Positions 1 to 12,419 are shown, numbered from the stretch's first letter. The stretch: 64,000 bases of DNA from Hymenoscyphus infarciens (GCA_001414345.1 LLCB01000277.1:1-64000), one strand, 5' to 3'. Notes: generated by a model not told the origin, from the letters alone. Numbers and translations are program-made.

Positions 1-127
1 TCCTAGAGTCAGAAAAGGCCAGTTTAGCCTTTTCTTCCGTATCAGAGCCTAGTATCTACATACGTCATTCTGCCATACGCACTCCCATATGCCTCTACTG
101 TAGTTGTGTGTATTTCGTGCCGTTACA
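1..127 (+). mobile_element. Gypsy-family LTR end, truncated by window edge
   Basis: The reverse complement of this stretch begins TGTAACGGCACGAAATACAC and follows the 374-bp LTRs found at 50,305 and 53,036 almost base for base. The LTR terminus is at 127. The sequence just right of 127 does not resemble the internal region that follows the LTR in the related elements, so this is probably the outer end of a 3' LTR or a solo LTR, with the element lying left of the window. It keeps many CpA/TpG dinucleotides that are lost in the other copies, so it is much less RIP-damaged and perhaps younger. Confidence 0.75.
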
Positions 128-2589
128 CTTTATAGAGTAACTATACTAAGATCTTTAGTATAGAGTTCCTAGCCTCTCTTCTCTACTATACTAAGTAAAT
201 TAATTATATACTTTTATATAACTAATCTAACTCTTTTTAGTATTAAGCTTATTATATCTAACTACTAAGCTACTTTCTCTACTATTATTATCTTAATTAT
301 AATATAAAGTAGAATATTTACTAGCTATATATATTAATAGAGTTATAAACTTTATCTTAAATTATTTTAGCTTAAGCTATTCTTAGATCTATTCTTAAAC
401 TACTTTCTTTCCTTATTACTATATATCTTATATATAATACTTAGAGCTAGGTAGGCGTGATTATTCTAACTCTAATACTAAAGGCACTTTTCTAGTATAG
501 TAAGTATTAGAAACTTATTATAGTTTATAACTAACTATAAGCTAACAAAATAGACGTCTACTATTAAGGCGATTATATATACTTTTTATAGTTAAAATAA
601 ACGTATATTAACTGTCTAAGATTAACTATTCTAAATTATACTTATAAAAGAAGGCTTTATAGTATTCTAGTTTAATAAATAGATAAAATATAATAGTAAG
701 ATAGGTCTTAACCTTTAATTTAAGATATTAACTAACTTATACTTTATAGAAATATAGTAGCTTTGCTTACTTAATACCTTTCTTATTATTTACTAAATAA
801 GTTACTAATTACTATCTTAAACCTTAAGCTAAAAGATAGTAAGCTACTAATACTTTTATATCCTTAACTTCTACTATCTTATTATATTAATCTATTAAGT
901 CTTAGAGTAATAGAATCTAAGCTAGTAGCTATATACTAATATCGCTAGTACTTATAATCTTAATAGATTAGGTTTTCTATACTATCTTCTATACTAGTAA
1001 TAATTATTAACTTTTTAATAATAGCTTTAATAACTAAACCTCTTATACTAATAATTAAACTAGGCCTTTTAACTAATATAGCTCTAATAACTAAACTATA
1101 TATAGTAGTACTAGGCTTTAAGAATCTTATACTAGTAATAGTTATTAACTTTTTAATATCGGCTCTAATAACTAAATCTCTTATACTTATAATAGACTTT
1201 TTAGCTAATATAGTTCCTCTTCTTCTACTATATCTATTAATAAATTTCTAGGCGACTAATTATAGCTTCCTATATTTAATTAACTTAGTATTTCTTAGTA
1301 GACCTCTAGTATTATAAATTTAGCTTTAGAGACTATTAAAAGTAGTCTTAGTATAGCTAGATTCTTTTATATATATATTAATAATATGTTTTATACTACT
1401 TATAATTTAATTATATATATAAGATATAAACCTAAGTATTAAAAATTTAAGCTAGTTACGATCTAGCTTCTAGCTAATACTAAAGAAGATATATTAGAAC
1501 TTCTCTTATCTTTTATTCTCTTAACCTTTATTTAAGTTATATAATTCTAGAAATAATATAAAGTTACTAAAATAACTCTTAAGACCTAGGTAGCTAAATT
1601 AAAGAGAAATTACTAAAAGAGTACTAAGAAAACCTAAGAGAGTCTTATAGCTTTAGCTTAGGTATTTAGATAGTAGGTTAAGAGATAGTATAGTAATATT
1701 TAAAGTATTATAAGTATTTAGTATAGCTCTTATTAAAGTATAATATATATCTTTACTTAGCTCTTTTTAGAGATTTATAGCTATTATTATAAAGCTTACT
1801 ATAGTTTAAGTAAACGTATATAAGTCTTAGGCTATTAACTTTAACTAATACCTAGAGCTTTTCTTTCCTTTTCTTTACTTACTATCTAATTCTATACTAT
1901 TTTTATAAGTTTAGTTATATTACTAAGATAAAGTAAGAGCTTTCTCTATTTCTTTTTTCTATTCTTTATAAAAGAAGCTATCTTTCTTAGAATAGATCTA
2001 GAGCTAAAGTTATTACGTGTTTAGTATAAATATAGTTTATAAAGAGTTTTAAATTCTTATTTAATATAAATTAGAGATAGAGTTTTCTATATATATCTTA
2101 AATAGTTGTTTTAGCTAGACTTAGGTAGTAATATATAGTTAAAATAAATACTAAGATGTTTAAAAATATAGTAATTAACTTAGGTACTTTTAAATTAAGT
2201 AGAAAGAATTAATATACTACTACTTTTAACTAAAAGGACTAGATATACTTCTTTCTTAAAAGAGAGGTACCTTAGTAGATAGATTTTTATCTTTTATTAT
2301 TTTATTTATATAAATATAACTAGAAATTAGTAAAATATATAAATTTATCTACTTCTATATTATCTACTTTTCCTACTTTATAAGCTACTTTAAGAGTACT
2401 ATTAAGATAGTTAAATCTAATTCTTTTACTTATTACTTTTAATACTATTAGACTCTCTTAAATACCTAGATTAAGAGTATAAGGTATCTTAGGCTATAAT
2501 TACTTAAACTATATTATTAATTTCTAGTAGAGTACTATCTATACTAATCTCTGCCTCGTTAGCTACTTAAAACTAATCGGTTTATATAT
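128..2589. repeat. AT-rich RIP-degenerated repeat DNA, unclassified
   Basis: This stretch is strongly AT-rich, dominated by TA dinucleotides, and poor in CpA and TpG. No open frame longer than about 60 codons is present. It looks like transposon sequence degraded by repeat-induced point mutation, but I could not identify a domain or pair of terminal repeats. Fragments such as two near-copies of an 'actagtaataattattaactttttaat' type segment around 1,000 and 1,130 show internal short duplications. Confidence 0.6.
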
Positions 2590-4740
2590 ATTAATTACTT
2601 TTAAGTAGTTCTACTACTTAAAAGTAAATCTTTTACTATATATTAATTATCTTTAAGTAGTTCTACTACTTAAAAGTAATCTTTTAATATATGTTTATAA
2701 CTTTTAAGTAGTTCTACTACTTAAAAGTAGCTTTTTCTTAAATATTATTAACTTTTAAGTAATTCTACTACTTAAAAGTAAATCTTTTACTATATATTAA
2801 TTATCTTTAAGTAGTTCTACTACTTAAAAGTAATCTATATTATATATTATTAACTTTTAAGTAGTTCTACTACTTAAAAGTAAATCTTTACTATATATTT
2901 ATATCTTTTAAGTAGTTCTACTACTTAAAAGTAATCTTTTACTATATATTATTAACTTTTAAGTAAGTCTACTACTTAAAAGTGATGTTTTATAATATAT
3001 TTATATCTTTTAAGTAGTAGAACTACTTAAAAGTAGCTTTTTTTTAAATATTATAAACTTTTAAGTAATTCTACTACTTAAAAGTAACTCTTTTACTATA
3101 TATTAATTATCTTTAAGTAGTTCTATAACTTAAAAGTAATCTATATTATATATTATTAACTTTTAAGTAAGTCTACTACTTAAAGGTAATGTTTTATAAT
3201 ATATTTATATCTTTTAAGTAGTAGAACTACTTAAAAGTAGCTTTTACTATATATTTATAACCTTTAAGTAGTTCTACTACTTAAAAGTAAATCTTTATTA
3301 TATATTTATATCTTTTAAGTAGTTCTACTACTTAAAAGTAAATCTTTAACTATATATTTATAATCTTTAAATAGTTCTACTACTTAAAAGTAATCTTTTA
3401 CTATATATTTATAATATTTAAGTAGTTCTACTACTTAAAATTAATTCTTTATTATATATTTATAACTTTTAAGTAGTTCTACTACTTAAAATTAATTCTT
3501 TACTATATATTTATAACTTTTAAGTAGTTCTACTACTTAAAAGTAGATTTTTCTTAAATAATATTAACTTTTAAGTAGTTCTACTACTTAAAAGTAAATC
3601 TTTATTATATATTTATAACTTTTAAGTAGTTCTACTACTTAAAAGTAATCTTTTACTATATATTTATAACTTTTAAGTAGTTCTACTACTTAAAATTAGG
3701 TTTTTCCTAAATATTATTAACTTTTAAGTAGTTCTACGACTTAAAAGTAGGTTTTTCTTAAAGATTTATAACTTTTAAGTAGTTCTACTACTTAAAAGTA
3801 GATTTTTCTTAAATAATATTAACTTTTAAGTAGTTCTACTACTTAAAAGTAAATCTTTATTATATATTTATAACTTTTAAGTAGTTCTACTACTTAAAAG
3901 TAATCTTTTACTATATATTTATAACTTTTAAGTAGTTCTACTACTTAAAATTAGGTTTTTCCTAAATATTATTAACTTTTAAGTAGTTCTACGACTTAAA
4001 AGTAGGTTTTTCTTAAAGATTTATAACTTTTAAGTAGTTCTACTACTTAAAAGTAGATTTTTCTTAAATAATATTAACTTTTAAGTAGTTCTACTACTTA
4101 AAAGTAAATCTTTATTATATATTTATAACTTTTAAGTAGTTCTACTACTTAAAATTAGGTTTTTCCTAAATATTATTAACTTTTAAGTAGTTCTACTACT
4201 TAAAGGTAGGTTTTTCTTAAAGATTTATAACTTTTAAGTAGTTCTACTACTTAAAAGTAATCTTTTACTATATATTTATAACTTTTAAGTAGTTCTACTA
4301 CTTAAAAGTAGCTTTTTCTTTATATTTATAACCTTTAAATAGTTTAACTACTTAAAAGTAAATCTTTATTATATATTTATAACTTTTAAGTAGTTCTACT
4401 ATTTAAAAGTAAATCTTTATTATATATTTATATCTTTTAAGTAGTTCTACTACTTAAAAGTAAATCTTTAACTATATATTTATAATCTTTAAATAGTTCT
4501 ACTACTTAAAAGTAATCTTTTACTATATATTTATAATATTTAAGTAGTTCTACTACTTAAAATTAATTCTTTATTATATATTTATAACTTTTAAGTCGTT
4601 CTACTACTTAAAAGTAAGCTTTTAGAATATATTAACTACTATTACTATATATTATTAACTTTTAAGTAGTTTTATTACTTAAAATAAACTCTTTTATAAA
4701 TATTTATAACTTTTTAGTAGTTCTACTATTTAAAAGTACC
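2590..4740. repeat. Palindromic minisatellite, about 42 units of about 51 bp
   Basis: Each unit contains an 11-bp inverted repeat, CTTTTAAGTAG and CTACTTAAAAG, around a 5-bp loop that is usually TTCTA. Units are joined by AT-rich spacers such as ATCTTTATTATATATTTATA. I count about 42 units by eye between 2,597 and 4,735. In two units (near 3,010 and 3,210) the loop is TAGAA, that is, the centre is inverted. A higher-order repeat is visible: the block starting at 3,541 recurs at about 3,796 and, with one unit missing, at 4,051, a step of 255 bp or five units. No ORF runs through it. Confidence 0.93.
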
Positions 4741-5225
4741 TTTTTCTTAAATATTATCTTAATTCTTATTTATAACCTTCTCTATTAAGATTTTCTATAA
4801 TAATATAGTAAATACTTATCTATTATTTTTAAGATAATAAGTTTATAGCTTTTATTATAATAAATAAATATAATAAAAGTAGTTTTATTAATTAAGAATT
4901 TACTTTTAATTAAAGTAATATATATAGTTATAGAAGTACTAGAAAAAGAGTCTTAAGTATACATTTTACTTAAAGTATATACTAAAAAGTAATAGAGTGT
5001 TTAGAGTTTTACTTTTATAAAATAGATAGTTAGAGAAAAGAAAGTTAGACTTCTTTAACTATTCCTAGTACTAAAGTAAATACTTAATATATAACGGTTA
5101 TAAATAAGTATAAGTATTTATAGTATTATCTTATTATATCTTATACTAAATAGAAGTTCTAGTTAAGGCTAAGGTATAAGGTAGTAAGGTAGTAGATAGT
5201 AGTTATAAGAAGAGCTAGCTTTATA
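4741..5225. repeat. AT-rich RIP-degenerated flank of the minisatellite
   Basis: AT-rich, TA-dominated sequence with no long frame, continuing the degraded block after the palindromic array. Base composition changes sharply near 5,225, where a GC-balanced stretch begins. Confidence 0.55.
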
Positions 5226-6655
5226 TAGCCCCTGGCTCTATAGCGAGTCCTCCGTAGGGGTTTCGGCCTTGTTATGCCTTGTCCGTGACTTACGACGTAG
5301 CCTAAGAAAGCCTGGCAGGGGGTGTAGGACATATGCCAGAGGTGCTGGCAAGAAGAACTACAACTAACTCTCTCCGTTCTCTTGACCTATATAGTTTAGT
5401 ATTTCCAATAACAACTTTACTTTTCGGATAAGCGGCTGTTTGAAAAGCAAATCTCATCGAGAGATGAAAGGCGCTAGGCTATGAAAAACAAACGCCCCAG
5501 GAACCATAAAACTTCTTGATTCTCACCCAGAAGTAAGTATTCATGCCAAATGTATCATAACACCCGCCCCCGAAACAGAGCATTCATCAGAATAATATTA
5601 TCACAGAATACCACCCACATAATCATAAGATTACTTTTCCCAAGTGAGACAGTACTCGCTAATTAACAACTTAAACCAGATTCTTGAAGACCACCAAACC
5701 ATATCAGAATCCATGTCAGGTTGCGAACTTCCACCCGAGGTCCTACTTCGGCAAGTAATCTATACAAGAGATCCGCCGCCATTGCACGACAAAGTTTAGG
5801 AGAATCGAGAAAATAGAGTTTCCATTCTCCCAATCAGTTCAGACAACCTGGTCATGCCATGTAGATTCATATCCCGTTGCTGACACGATTCCGGAACCGT
5901 CGGGTGGCCTGTACTTTGTGAAATCAGCCACACCACGAATCAAAGAAGATCTCATTTACGCATGGCAAAAATCGCTCTCTCGTTCATCTATCTTCTGCCG
6001 CACCAGAAAAGGAAAGGCGCAGCAACTCACACACCCAAGCAAATCCAGACTCCAAAGGCAAGCGAAAGGATGAGCATCAAAAAGAAGAAGAAATTGAAGT
6101 GGCTACAGCGATAGAGGTACATATCGATGATCTTTTGGGGGGGGGGAGCCTATCTGCTGCGTCTGTGTCTGTCTTGATTTTACGAATCAATATCACCATC
6201 GACTCCTTCCTTTCCAAGCCTGTCCAAAGCCAGCAGCACACTCTTGTCTTGCCTCTTCCCAGTACTGTCATTCCCATCCATATCATCTGAGCTCGAAAAA
6301 AGAAAAAACAAGATAAGAACGCGTGCTATGCTAGTTTCCCACTTTCCCATCATCTTGAAATTTCTCTCCTCTCCAGTTTCTTCTTATCCACAAAAAGGGA
6401 AAAAGGGCAACCCCACGGAAATAAATTCGCCCGTAGAAAACACCCCATGAATATGTGACCTGGAAAAAAAAAAGGCGAACCTCGAGAGAGAGAAAAGTTG
6501 ACGTGAGTTACATACGATTTTCCTCCACCCAACTCCCATCCTACACCCCTATTTGCACCGGAAATACAACCAGTTTAATTTGCAATTACCAGGCCAGCAA
6601 GTGCTTATCCATAGTACAAAATCAAGCAAGCTACTACCCTTATTCATCCATTCAT
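5226..6655. other. Intergenic region between AT-rich block and the VAP gene
   Basis: The first 170 bp are GC-rich with a TATATAG box-like motif near 5,222 and could be the un-mutated edge of a mobile element, but no partner repeat is visible. The remainder is ordinary-composition DNA with short overlapping frames and a run of about 10 G near 6,137. I see no supportable gene here; the right part should contain the 3' UTR of the minus-strand VAP gene. Confidence 0.5.
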
Positions 6656-7927
6656 CTAGAAAAAGAGATAGGCAAGCAAGAAGCTGAGCAGACAAAGTGC
6701 TGCGACAATTTGTAATGGGACACCACTCTGTGATGCCTGAACTCGGTGTGCCACGTCGTTGACAGTTGCATTTGACGTCTCGCCAGCAGCCACCTTTCGC
6801 ATCCGCAAGCCCGCCTCATTTCCATAACCTGCAATTGTTGCCTTTGCATCTGCCAGTTGAGCCTTGAGCTCGTCGTTGGAGAGTGGAACGGCTGCTGCGA
6901 CGGTTGAACCCACAGAAGCTCCTCCAGAGGATTTGCCAGAGGCGGGGTTGAAAACCGAGGCTTTTGCGTCACCGAGGGATTTGGCATTGCTTGGTTCGTC
7001 TTCGAGTCTCGAGGTAGGGCCGACTGAGGGTGCTAGTGATCGTCGAGATGAAGTTTCGGGTGTGTAGGTTGCCTCTGGGGATGGGGATCGAGCGCTGCTG
7101 TAGGCTGGTGGTGCAGTTGATGGCGTCTCAAGCTGCTCGGTCCACGGATTTAGCATATGGAAACGAGGATAAGGAACCAAAGTGGAACTTACAGCACCAT
7201 TAGACCCTCCATTAACTCCATTTCTCATCGGTGTAACTGCTCCTCCTGATGAACCACCAACTGCAAGATAGACCACCTTAATTTTCTTCTCTTGGACCGA
7301 GGATTTCTCAGCAGCGTCGACATGTTGCCACTTGTGGAATGTTAGCGGTCATGCAAGAAAAGCGAGCAAGAAATCCTACAATTGATGTGTTGTCGGCAAA
7401 CTCCTTATCGGCGGTGACTGCGACGGATTGAACCAAGAACTTGTCTCTGCATTTTGCCTCAAGAGGGGGTTCCTGTTTCATAGCCTGCAATAGAACTGCG
7501 GGGAATTGATCAGTACATTGGACCCTTCCTTGTAATAGTTGATCGCATATGTATGCACATACCAGTAACCTCGACCTCCTTTCCGGGCTCGACTCGACCG
7601 GAGTTGGGGCGGACGCAGTACCTGGATAGCTATGTTAATGGACCTCATCGTCAGCATTCGAGGGTTGGATGGGCGTACTGCTTCGGGGCGGTAGTTTTGA
7701 CCTGTAGATTGGCAAACGATTTAGTATATTGAGCGCTTTGAGTAGAGCAAAAGAAGGGACTGGCACATACCTTGAAGGCAATGGGTGAGTGATTTGGATT
7801 TCTGATCTTGAGAGTTTGCGACACCTCCTGCGTGTAGGGGCCTGCATCCAGGTTAGAAATGCCACCGATGATCGCGTGATGACATACGTTGGAAGCCTAA
7901 CTCCTGAGGATCGATCTCGACAGACAT
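6656..7927 (-). CDS. scs2: VAMP-associated protein (VAP/Scs2 family), ER tethering protein
   Basis: Tail-anchored ER membrane protein that binds FFAT-motif partners at membrane contact sites. Exons on the minus strand are 7888-7927, 7771-7841, 7679-7701, 7563-7621, 7380-7495 and 6656-7330, with GT-AG junctions that keep frame. The product starts MSVEIDPQELGFQRPY and has an MSP domain over about residues 5-110, with the family signature around Q-Y-C-V-R-P-N-S-G-R-V-E-P-G and LLQAMKQEPP. A Ser/Pro-rich linker follows, then a short coiled coil (NDELKAQLADAK) and a C-terminal hydrophobic anchor ending LLSFLLAYLFF. The last exon contains a 60-nt stretch (7133-7192) that looks like an extra in-frame intron; length is about 327 aa with it or 307 aa without. 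It is divergently placed to the UBX gene. The family assignment is secure; the yeast-style symbol is by analogy. Confidence 0.93.
7133..7192 (-). other. Probable 60-nt in-frame intron (exitron-like) in VAP gene
   Basis: On the minus strand the segment begins GTAAGT, contains a GCTAAAT branch-like motif about 18 nt before its end, and ends CAG. It is exactly 60 nt, phase 0 and free of stops, so retention adds 20 residues (from VSSTLVPYP to NPWTEQ) to the low-complexity linker without breaking the frame. Confidence 0.7.
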
Positions 7928-8619
7928 GATGGCAGATTCGTGGTGGTGGGAGTTATTGGGGTATCACTTCGTGTGACTTCGTGGGTTGGAGAGCAAAACG
8001 TGGTGTTGTTGCGTTTGGACAAAGACAAGGATCGAAGAGGCCAGCCAGACAGACCAGCGGAGCTCCCGTGAGAGTCTGCGCGCGCGCGCGGAGATGGTGT
8101 CAGTTTGGGGTGAATATGGAATAATAGGGCACCGAGAGGATCGAGACGACGGCGACGACGGCGACGGGAAACGATGGTGTGCGGTGTATGCGCGGAGAGA
8201 GGAGAGGGGAGGATCTGAGTCTCTCGGAGACCTGGGTTTGGAGTTGAGGATTAAGATTGTATGCGTAGTTCAACTGGTGCAGGTGGTTGTGTGTTGAAGT
8301 CGAACTGGAAACGTCATTGATACCACCACCACCCATTCCAATAGCCAGAGCCCAGCCGAGGCGGGTGCGCGCTAGTGCGACCAATAGCTGCGCTGCCTAC
8401 GGAACTCTAGAGAAGAAGCACCACCACCAGACAGATTATATATCAGAATATCAGAATATCAGATTCCCCAGAAACTGATTCACCAAACACTAGACAATTT
8501 CCCAGAGATTTTTGATAAAAGCAAAGAGCGGTCTTCATATCTTTCCACACTTCCACCAACATTTCCGTGCCATACCTTACCCCTCTACAACCATCTACAA
8601 AGTGCTTCATCACTCCACC
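7928..8619. promoter_or_regulatory. Divergent promoter region between VAP and UBX genes
   Basis: A 692-bp gap between two start codons that face away from each other. It contains a (GC)n tract near 8,081-8,090 and a CGACGG/CGACGA microsatellite near 8,147-8,167. No coding frame is convincing. It presumably serves both genes, which is inference from position only. Confidence 0.5.
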
Positions 8620-9827
8620 ATGGCTACCCCTTCGGATTTGAGCCAGCTCTTGGAGATGGGCTTCGACAAGGAACGAGCAGAGTTAGCCGTCAAGAAGACC
8701 GGTGGATGTAAGCTCTACTTCTCTCCCTGCTGCAAATGCAAAGCTAACATTTCCCAGTGCAAGATGCCCTTCAATGGCTCGAGGACAACCAAGACAAATC
8801 CCTGGAGGACATCTCTGCCCCCGCTGCATCCGACGAGACCGACCCAAACATCGAACCAGAGGCATTGAAGGAAGGAGAGGTCGCGCAATCACTCGTATGC
8901 AATGAATGCGGAAAGAAGTTCAGAAGCATGGCACAGGCAGAGTTCCACGCCAGTAAGACGTATGTTTGTCCGCGGGGTGGCTGTAGTTATACATACTGAT
9001 ACATCAATGTAGGGAGCATACAGATTTTGCAGAGTCCACCGAGGAGATCAAACCTCTTACTGAGGAGGAGAAGAAGGCAAGACTTGCTGAGCTCAAGGCG
9101 GGTGTTGCTGAGAAGCGGGCTAAGCAAGCTGTCATTGACAAGGAGGAACAGCGCAAGAACGAGGTATGGTTTATCATTTCTTTTCCCTTTACCTCACATT
9201 CCTTCTTCGTACAAGAAGACATCAGATCTTACTTCCCGGGAATATTCCTATTTGGAAAAGAGGGCACTTCTTTACAACATCTTCTCACGACACTTTTTCT
9301 CCCAGAACTAACATCCCGCCCCTCAGAAAATCCGCCAAAAGGCCACCCGTGAAGTCCAAGATATCAAGGAGAACCTCGAGAAGCAAGAGCAAATCAAAGC
9401 CGCCGCAGCAAAGCGTGCCGAAAAACTCGCCGACATCGCAGCAAAGAAGCGAATCCAAGAGAAGATCGCGGCCGACAAAGAAGATCGACGTCTCAAAGCC
9501 GAGAAAGTAAAGGCCGAGCGAGAAGGCCGTCAAGTAGCACAAGCCGCCGAGCCAGTCGCAGCACCCGTTCCAGCAGGCGAGAGAAAGGCAGTAGTTCATA
9601 CGGAGGCAAGATTGAGATTACAATTAGCGAGTGGAACTGTACAAAAGACTTTCGGGGTTGACACTACGCTTTTTGAGGTCGCGGAGGCGCTTAAGGCTGA
9701 TGGTGCGGAGAGTGTGGAGAGTTTCACGATGAATTTCCCACGGAAGACATTTAGTGGAAGTCTTGACTTTGGGAAGACTCTCAAGGAGGCGGGTTTGGCT
9801 CCTAGTGCGGTTTTGATCGTCAAGTAA
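8620..9827 (+). CDS. UBA - C2H2 zinc finger - UBX domain protein (UBXN1/SAKS1-like)
   Basis: A UBX protein expected to act as a Cdc48/p97 adaptor that also binds ubiquitin. Exons are 8620-8707, 8758-8959, 9013-9163 and 9327-9827, all with GT-AG introns that keep frame, giving about 313 aa. The start (CCACCATGG context) is chosen because the UBA domain begins at once: SDLSQLLEMGFDKERAELAV. Next comes a C2H2 finger (VCNECGKKF, then F-H-A-S-K-T-E-H, about residues 85-110), a long charged helix rich in K, E, R and A (about 120-220), and a C-terminal UBX domain (LRLQLASGTVQKTF to APSAVLIVK). The order matches human SAKS1/UBXN1 with the zinc finger seen in fungal homologues. The Cdc48 role is family knowledge. 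Confidence 0.92.
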
Positions 9828-11601
9828 GGGGATGAGGGGGTGTAAAAAATAGGCGAGTTGACTTTCTCGGATCATGACTGGAATGGTATACGGCATATGA
9901 CGGCGTTGAGGATGATGGGTTTCTTTGGCAAATGAATAAATGAATAGTATGGTAGGCAGGCAGACAGGGCATCAGGGTTGGGTTACTCATTTGCAAAGAA
10001 ACCGATATGGCATATACCCAGAAAACATTTGCATGACACTTTTACAATGATTTTGTATTACTGAACTTTGATTCTTGCAATCTTCTGCGTGGCACTTTGG
10101 AGGAGAATTTTGATTTTCCGTCTTCTTAACAGGCCCCGATTTGTCCTCAAAACGAATGCAAGGCATGCACATCTGGTCTAGGAACGAGTCCATGCCAGAC
10201 TGGTGACAATAGGTGTCTTCTCAGTGAATGTGCTGGCAACAACAATTACCAAAAATGGAAAAGTTGTTTGGATTCAGGCCCTTTTTTGCTTTTCCTGTTT
10301 CGCTACCTTAGACTGTAAGGTTATACAACTGCCAAATTTTGCTGGGGTTTACGGGAGTTTGGAAACAAGTTGTGATATGGATTAGGCAGATAAAGTAGAT
10401 TGTAGGAATGCCATTTGAAGCGTCATTTTTTTGAACGAGCACTGGGTTTAGCACTCGTTGATTCAATAGCATCTCAGTACTAATTTAATAAGTTCTAAAA
10501 TACAGTAAGAGTCTTTGTCATTGTTCCTCGTATACTACACGGGAGAAAATGCACTACTGTAAAAGTTTAGTATAACCCAAAAAAAATAAACTCGATAAAC
10601 TTACTAGAAGGGTTCATTCGACGGATTTTCAAAGGTTTAGTTCAGAATATGCTACTCTGTTGGAATAACTTGATTATTATAGGCGCTCTAGAGTAATATT
10701 GTTTGGTTATGTATTGTTCAGGTGTACGGGGAAGTTTAGTAGAGACTCTTACTATTTTGGTTTGAAATGTTGTTCTTTGGTAGGTAAAGCTACCTACTTC
10801 CTTCTTCATAGGCCACTCCTCCAGTGTTTTGATGGTGGTTGAGTCACAACGTTCTTTGTTCTTTCGCGAATTGACCTTTTAGCCTTAAGGCCACTCTTTT
10901 TTCCCTCTCAATTCCCTCTTAATTCCTGCACCGCACCTTAGTTTCTTTAAGCTGTCAATACAACGAGGTTTAGGTTGATTGAGAACTAGTGTGCTTGTTG
11001 AACTGAGGCGTAGTTACTTAGTAGAGTATCAAGGAATCACAGTTAAAATTTACTTCCTTGTATCACCTTTTGCGAGAGAGGTTTTTTGGGGGGGAGTTGC
11101 TCAAGTCTTTGATTCCATAAAGCAAACTATGACTCTAGAGAGAGCCTCCACCGCGATCTTCCCATAAAACATTGCTTTTTAGCCTTCTTCATCTCTCAAA
11201 TGAGAGCTTTTCCACCAACCGGGGCCAGGATATCATCGCAAACACAACAACCCTCGCAAGGCACAACGAGAAAATGGGACGCGAGACAATGCAATCGACC
11301 CGCCCAGTGCGAACAAGAACAATGGAAAGAGGAATTATGGAGCAGAGAATCAGATATCGCAACCATCTGTCAAGATCCTCACACCTCAGATCAGATCGTG
11401 CTTTTTTATGGTACAAAGTGCCGCCGGAAAATATGCTGAATAACTGCTGGAATGCTGGCGTCTGAGTCAGAGTCAGAGTCTGATTCAGAGTCTGATTCAT
11501 CTTCGAGATGACCGCCATTGACGCTGTGATGCAAAAGGGAAGCAAGCTTGTGGATGCTAGTGTAACATAAGGGCCGTGAATATTGTATGTGAAAACAGTG
11601 T
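9828..11601. other. Intergenic region with dispersed-repeat fragments
   Basis: No supportable gene in about 1.8 kb. Two stretches recur elsewhere in the window: 10,055-10,115 resembles 35,475-35,535 (shared TTCTTGCAATC...TCTGCG core), and 10,981-11,070 resembles 39,367-39,460 (shared AGTTACTT-GTAGAGTAT and GAATCACAGTT). A (GAGTCA/GATTCA)n tract at 11,464-11,500 would encode an acidic Asp/Ser repeat on the minus strand but lies just beyond the stop of the neighbouring gene. Confidence 0.5.
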
Positions 11602-12216
11602 TCACTCATCGGCGTCGTTGGCTTGGGCTGCTGCTCTCTTCGCTTTCTCTTGGCGGTGAAATTCGCCGTATTTTACCTGTAATTCTTCAATTAGTAAAGG
11701 AAATCAAGGGTTCAGAAAGGGGATACTTACAATCACAATGCGAGGAGTAACGCCGACTAGTGCGGCAACTCTCACTCGCTCGGCTTCTCTTGTGGCTCTA
11801 GGCCAGGTGGGATAGGAGAAGTCGTAGTGGCCGCGGAGGGCTGCGAGTTCCTGTGGAGTGACTGCGCTCGAGGGGTTCTTCTTCTTCTTTGGTGGTGCTG
11901 CTGGGGCAGAAGCCGGCGCAGGAGCTGGTGGTGGAGCGGCGGAGGGGATGGCTGCGGAGGAGGAGGAGGGGGAGGCACGCTCAGTCTTCCTCTTCTTGAG
12001 AGGGGGAGGTTGAGGTTGGTCGGCTTGGGGAGGAGGGGGAGGAGCAGGAGGAAGAACCCGACGCTCTAGAGGAGCATAGTAATCGTGGGCAGACGGATCG
12101 TAGTCATTGTGGAGGAGGGGGGACTGGCCAGCGAGACCAGAGGGGTAGGAGACGAAGACAGGATTTGGGTTCCCGTTGTGAGGGAAGAGAGGGGTCTCTT
12201 CACCGTAGGTGTTCAT
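11602..12216 (-). CDS. Hypothetical proline-rich, basic nuclear-type protein
   Basis: Two exons on the minus strand, 11731-12216 and 11602-11676, joined by a GTAAGT...TACAG intron in phase 0, give about 186 aa. The product starts MNTYGEETPLFPHNG. It has a proline-rich middle with runs of P and two basic clusters (LKKRKTE and PPKKKKN) that look like nuclear localisation signals. A more ordered C-terminal part (HYDFSYPTWPRATREAERVR, then VGVTPRIVIVKYGEFHRQEK) carries an exon-exon junction that keeps charge and hydrophobic pattern, which supports the model. I do not recognise a domain. A nuclear role is inferred from the basic clusters only. Confidence 0.65.
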
Positions 12217-12419
12217 GATTTCGCCGCGGTTGTTGTTTTTGGGATGAAGCTGTTGTTGTAGAGTAAAGACATTATTTAATCAGACGCGCTAGTGCAATTA
12301 GCGTTCGGAATAAAGAATCTCCGGAGGTGTTATTGACAAGTTTCGCCGAAAGGGGTGGATTAAGCGAGGGTTGTTTTGCCGTGAATTTCAAAAGAGAAAA
12401 ATGCTAGGTAACTATTCAC

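Noticed and set aside
2590..4740. CRISPR array
   Set aside because: Evenly spaced repeats with short spacers, but the spacers are near-identical AT-rich sequence and the context is a fungal RIP block; it is a minisatellite.
11406..11609. Acidic Asp/Ser-repeat frame as a further exon of the proline-rich gene
   Set aside because: The gene's frame stops at 11,602-11,604, and no GT-AG pair joins it to the repeat without an immediate stop.
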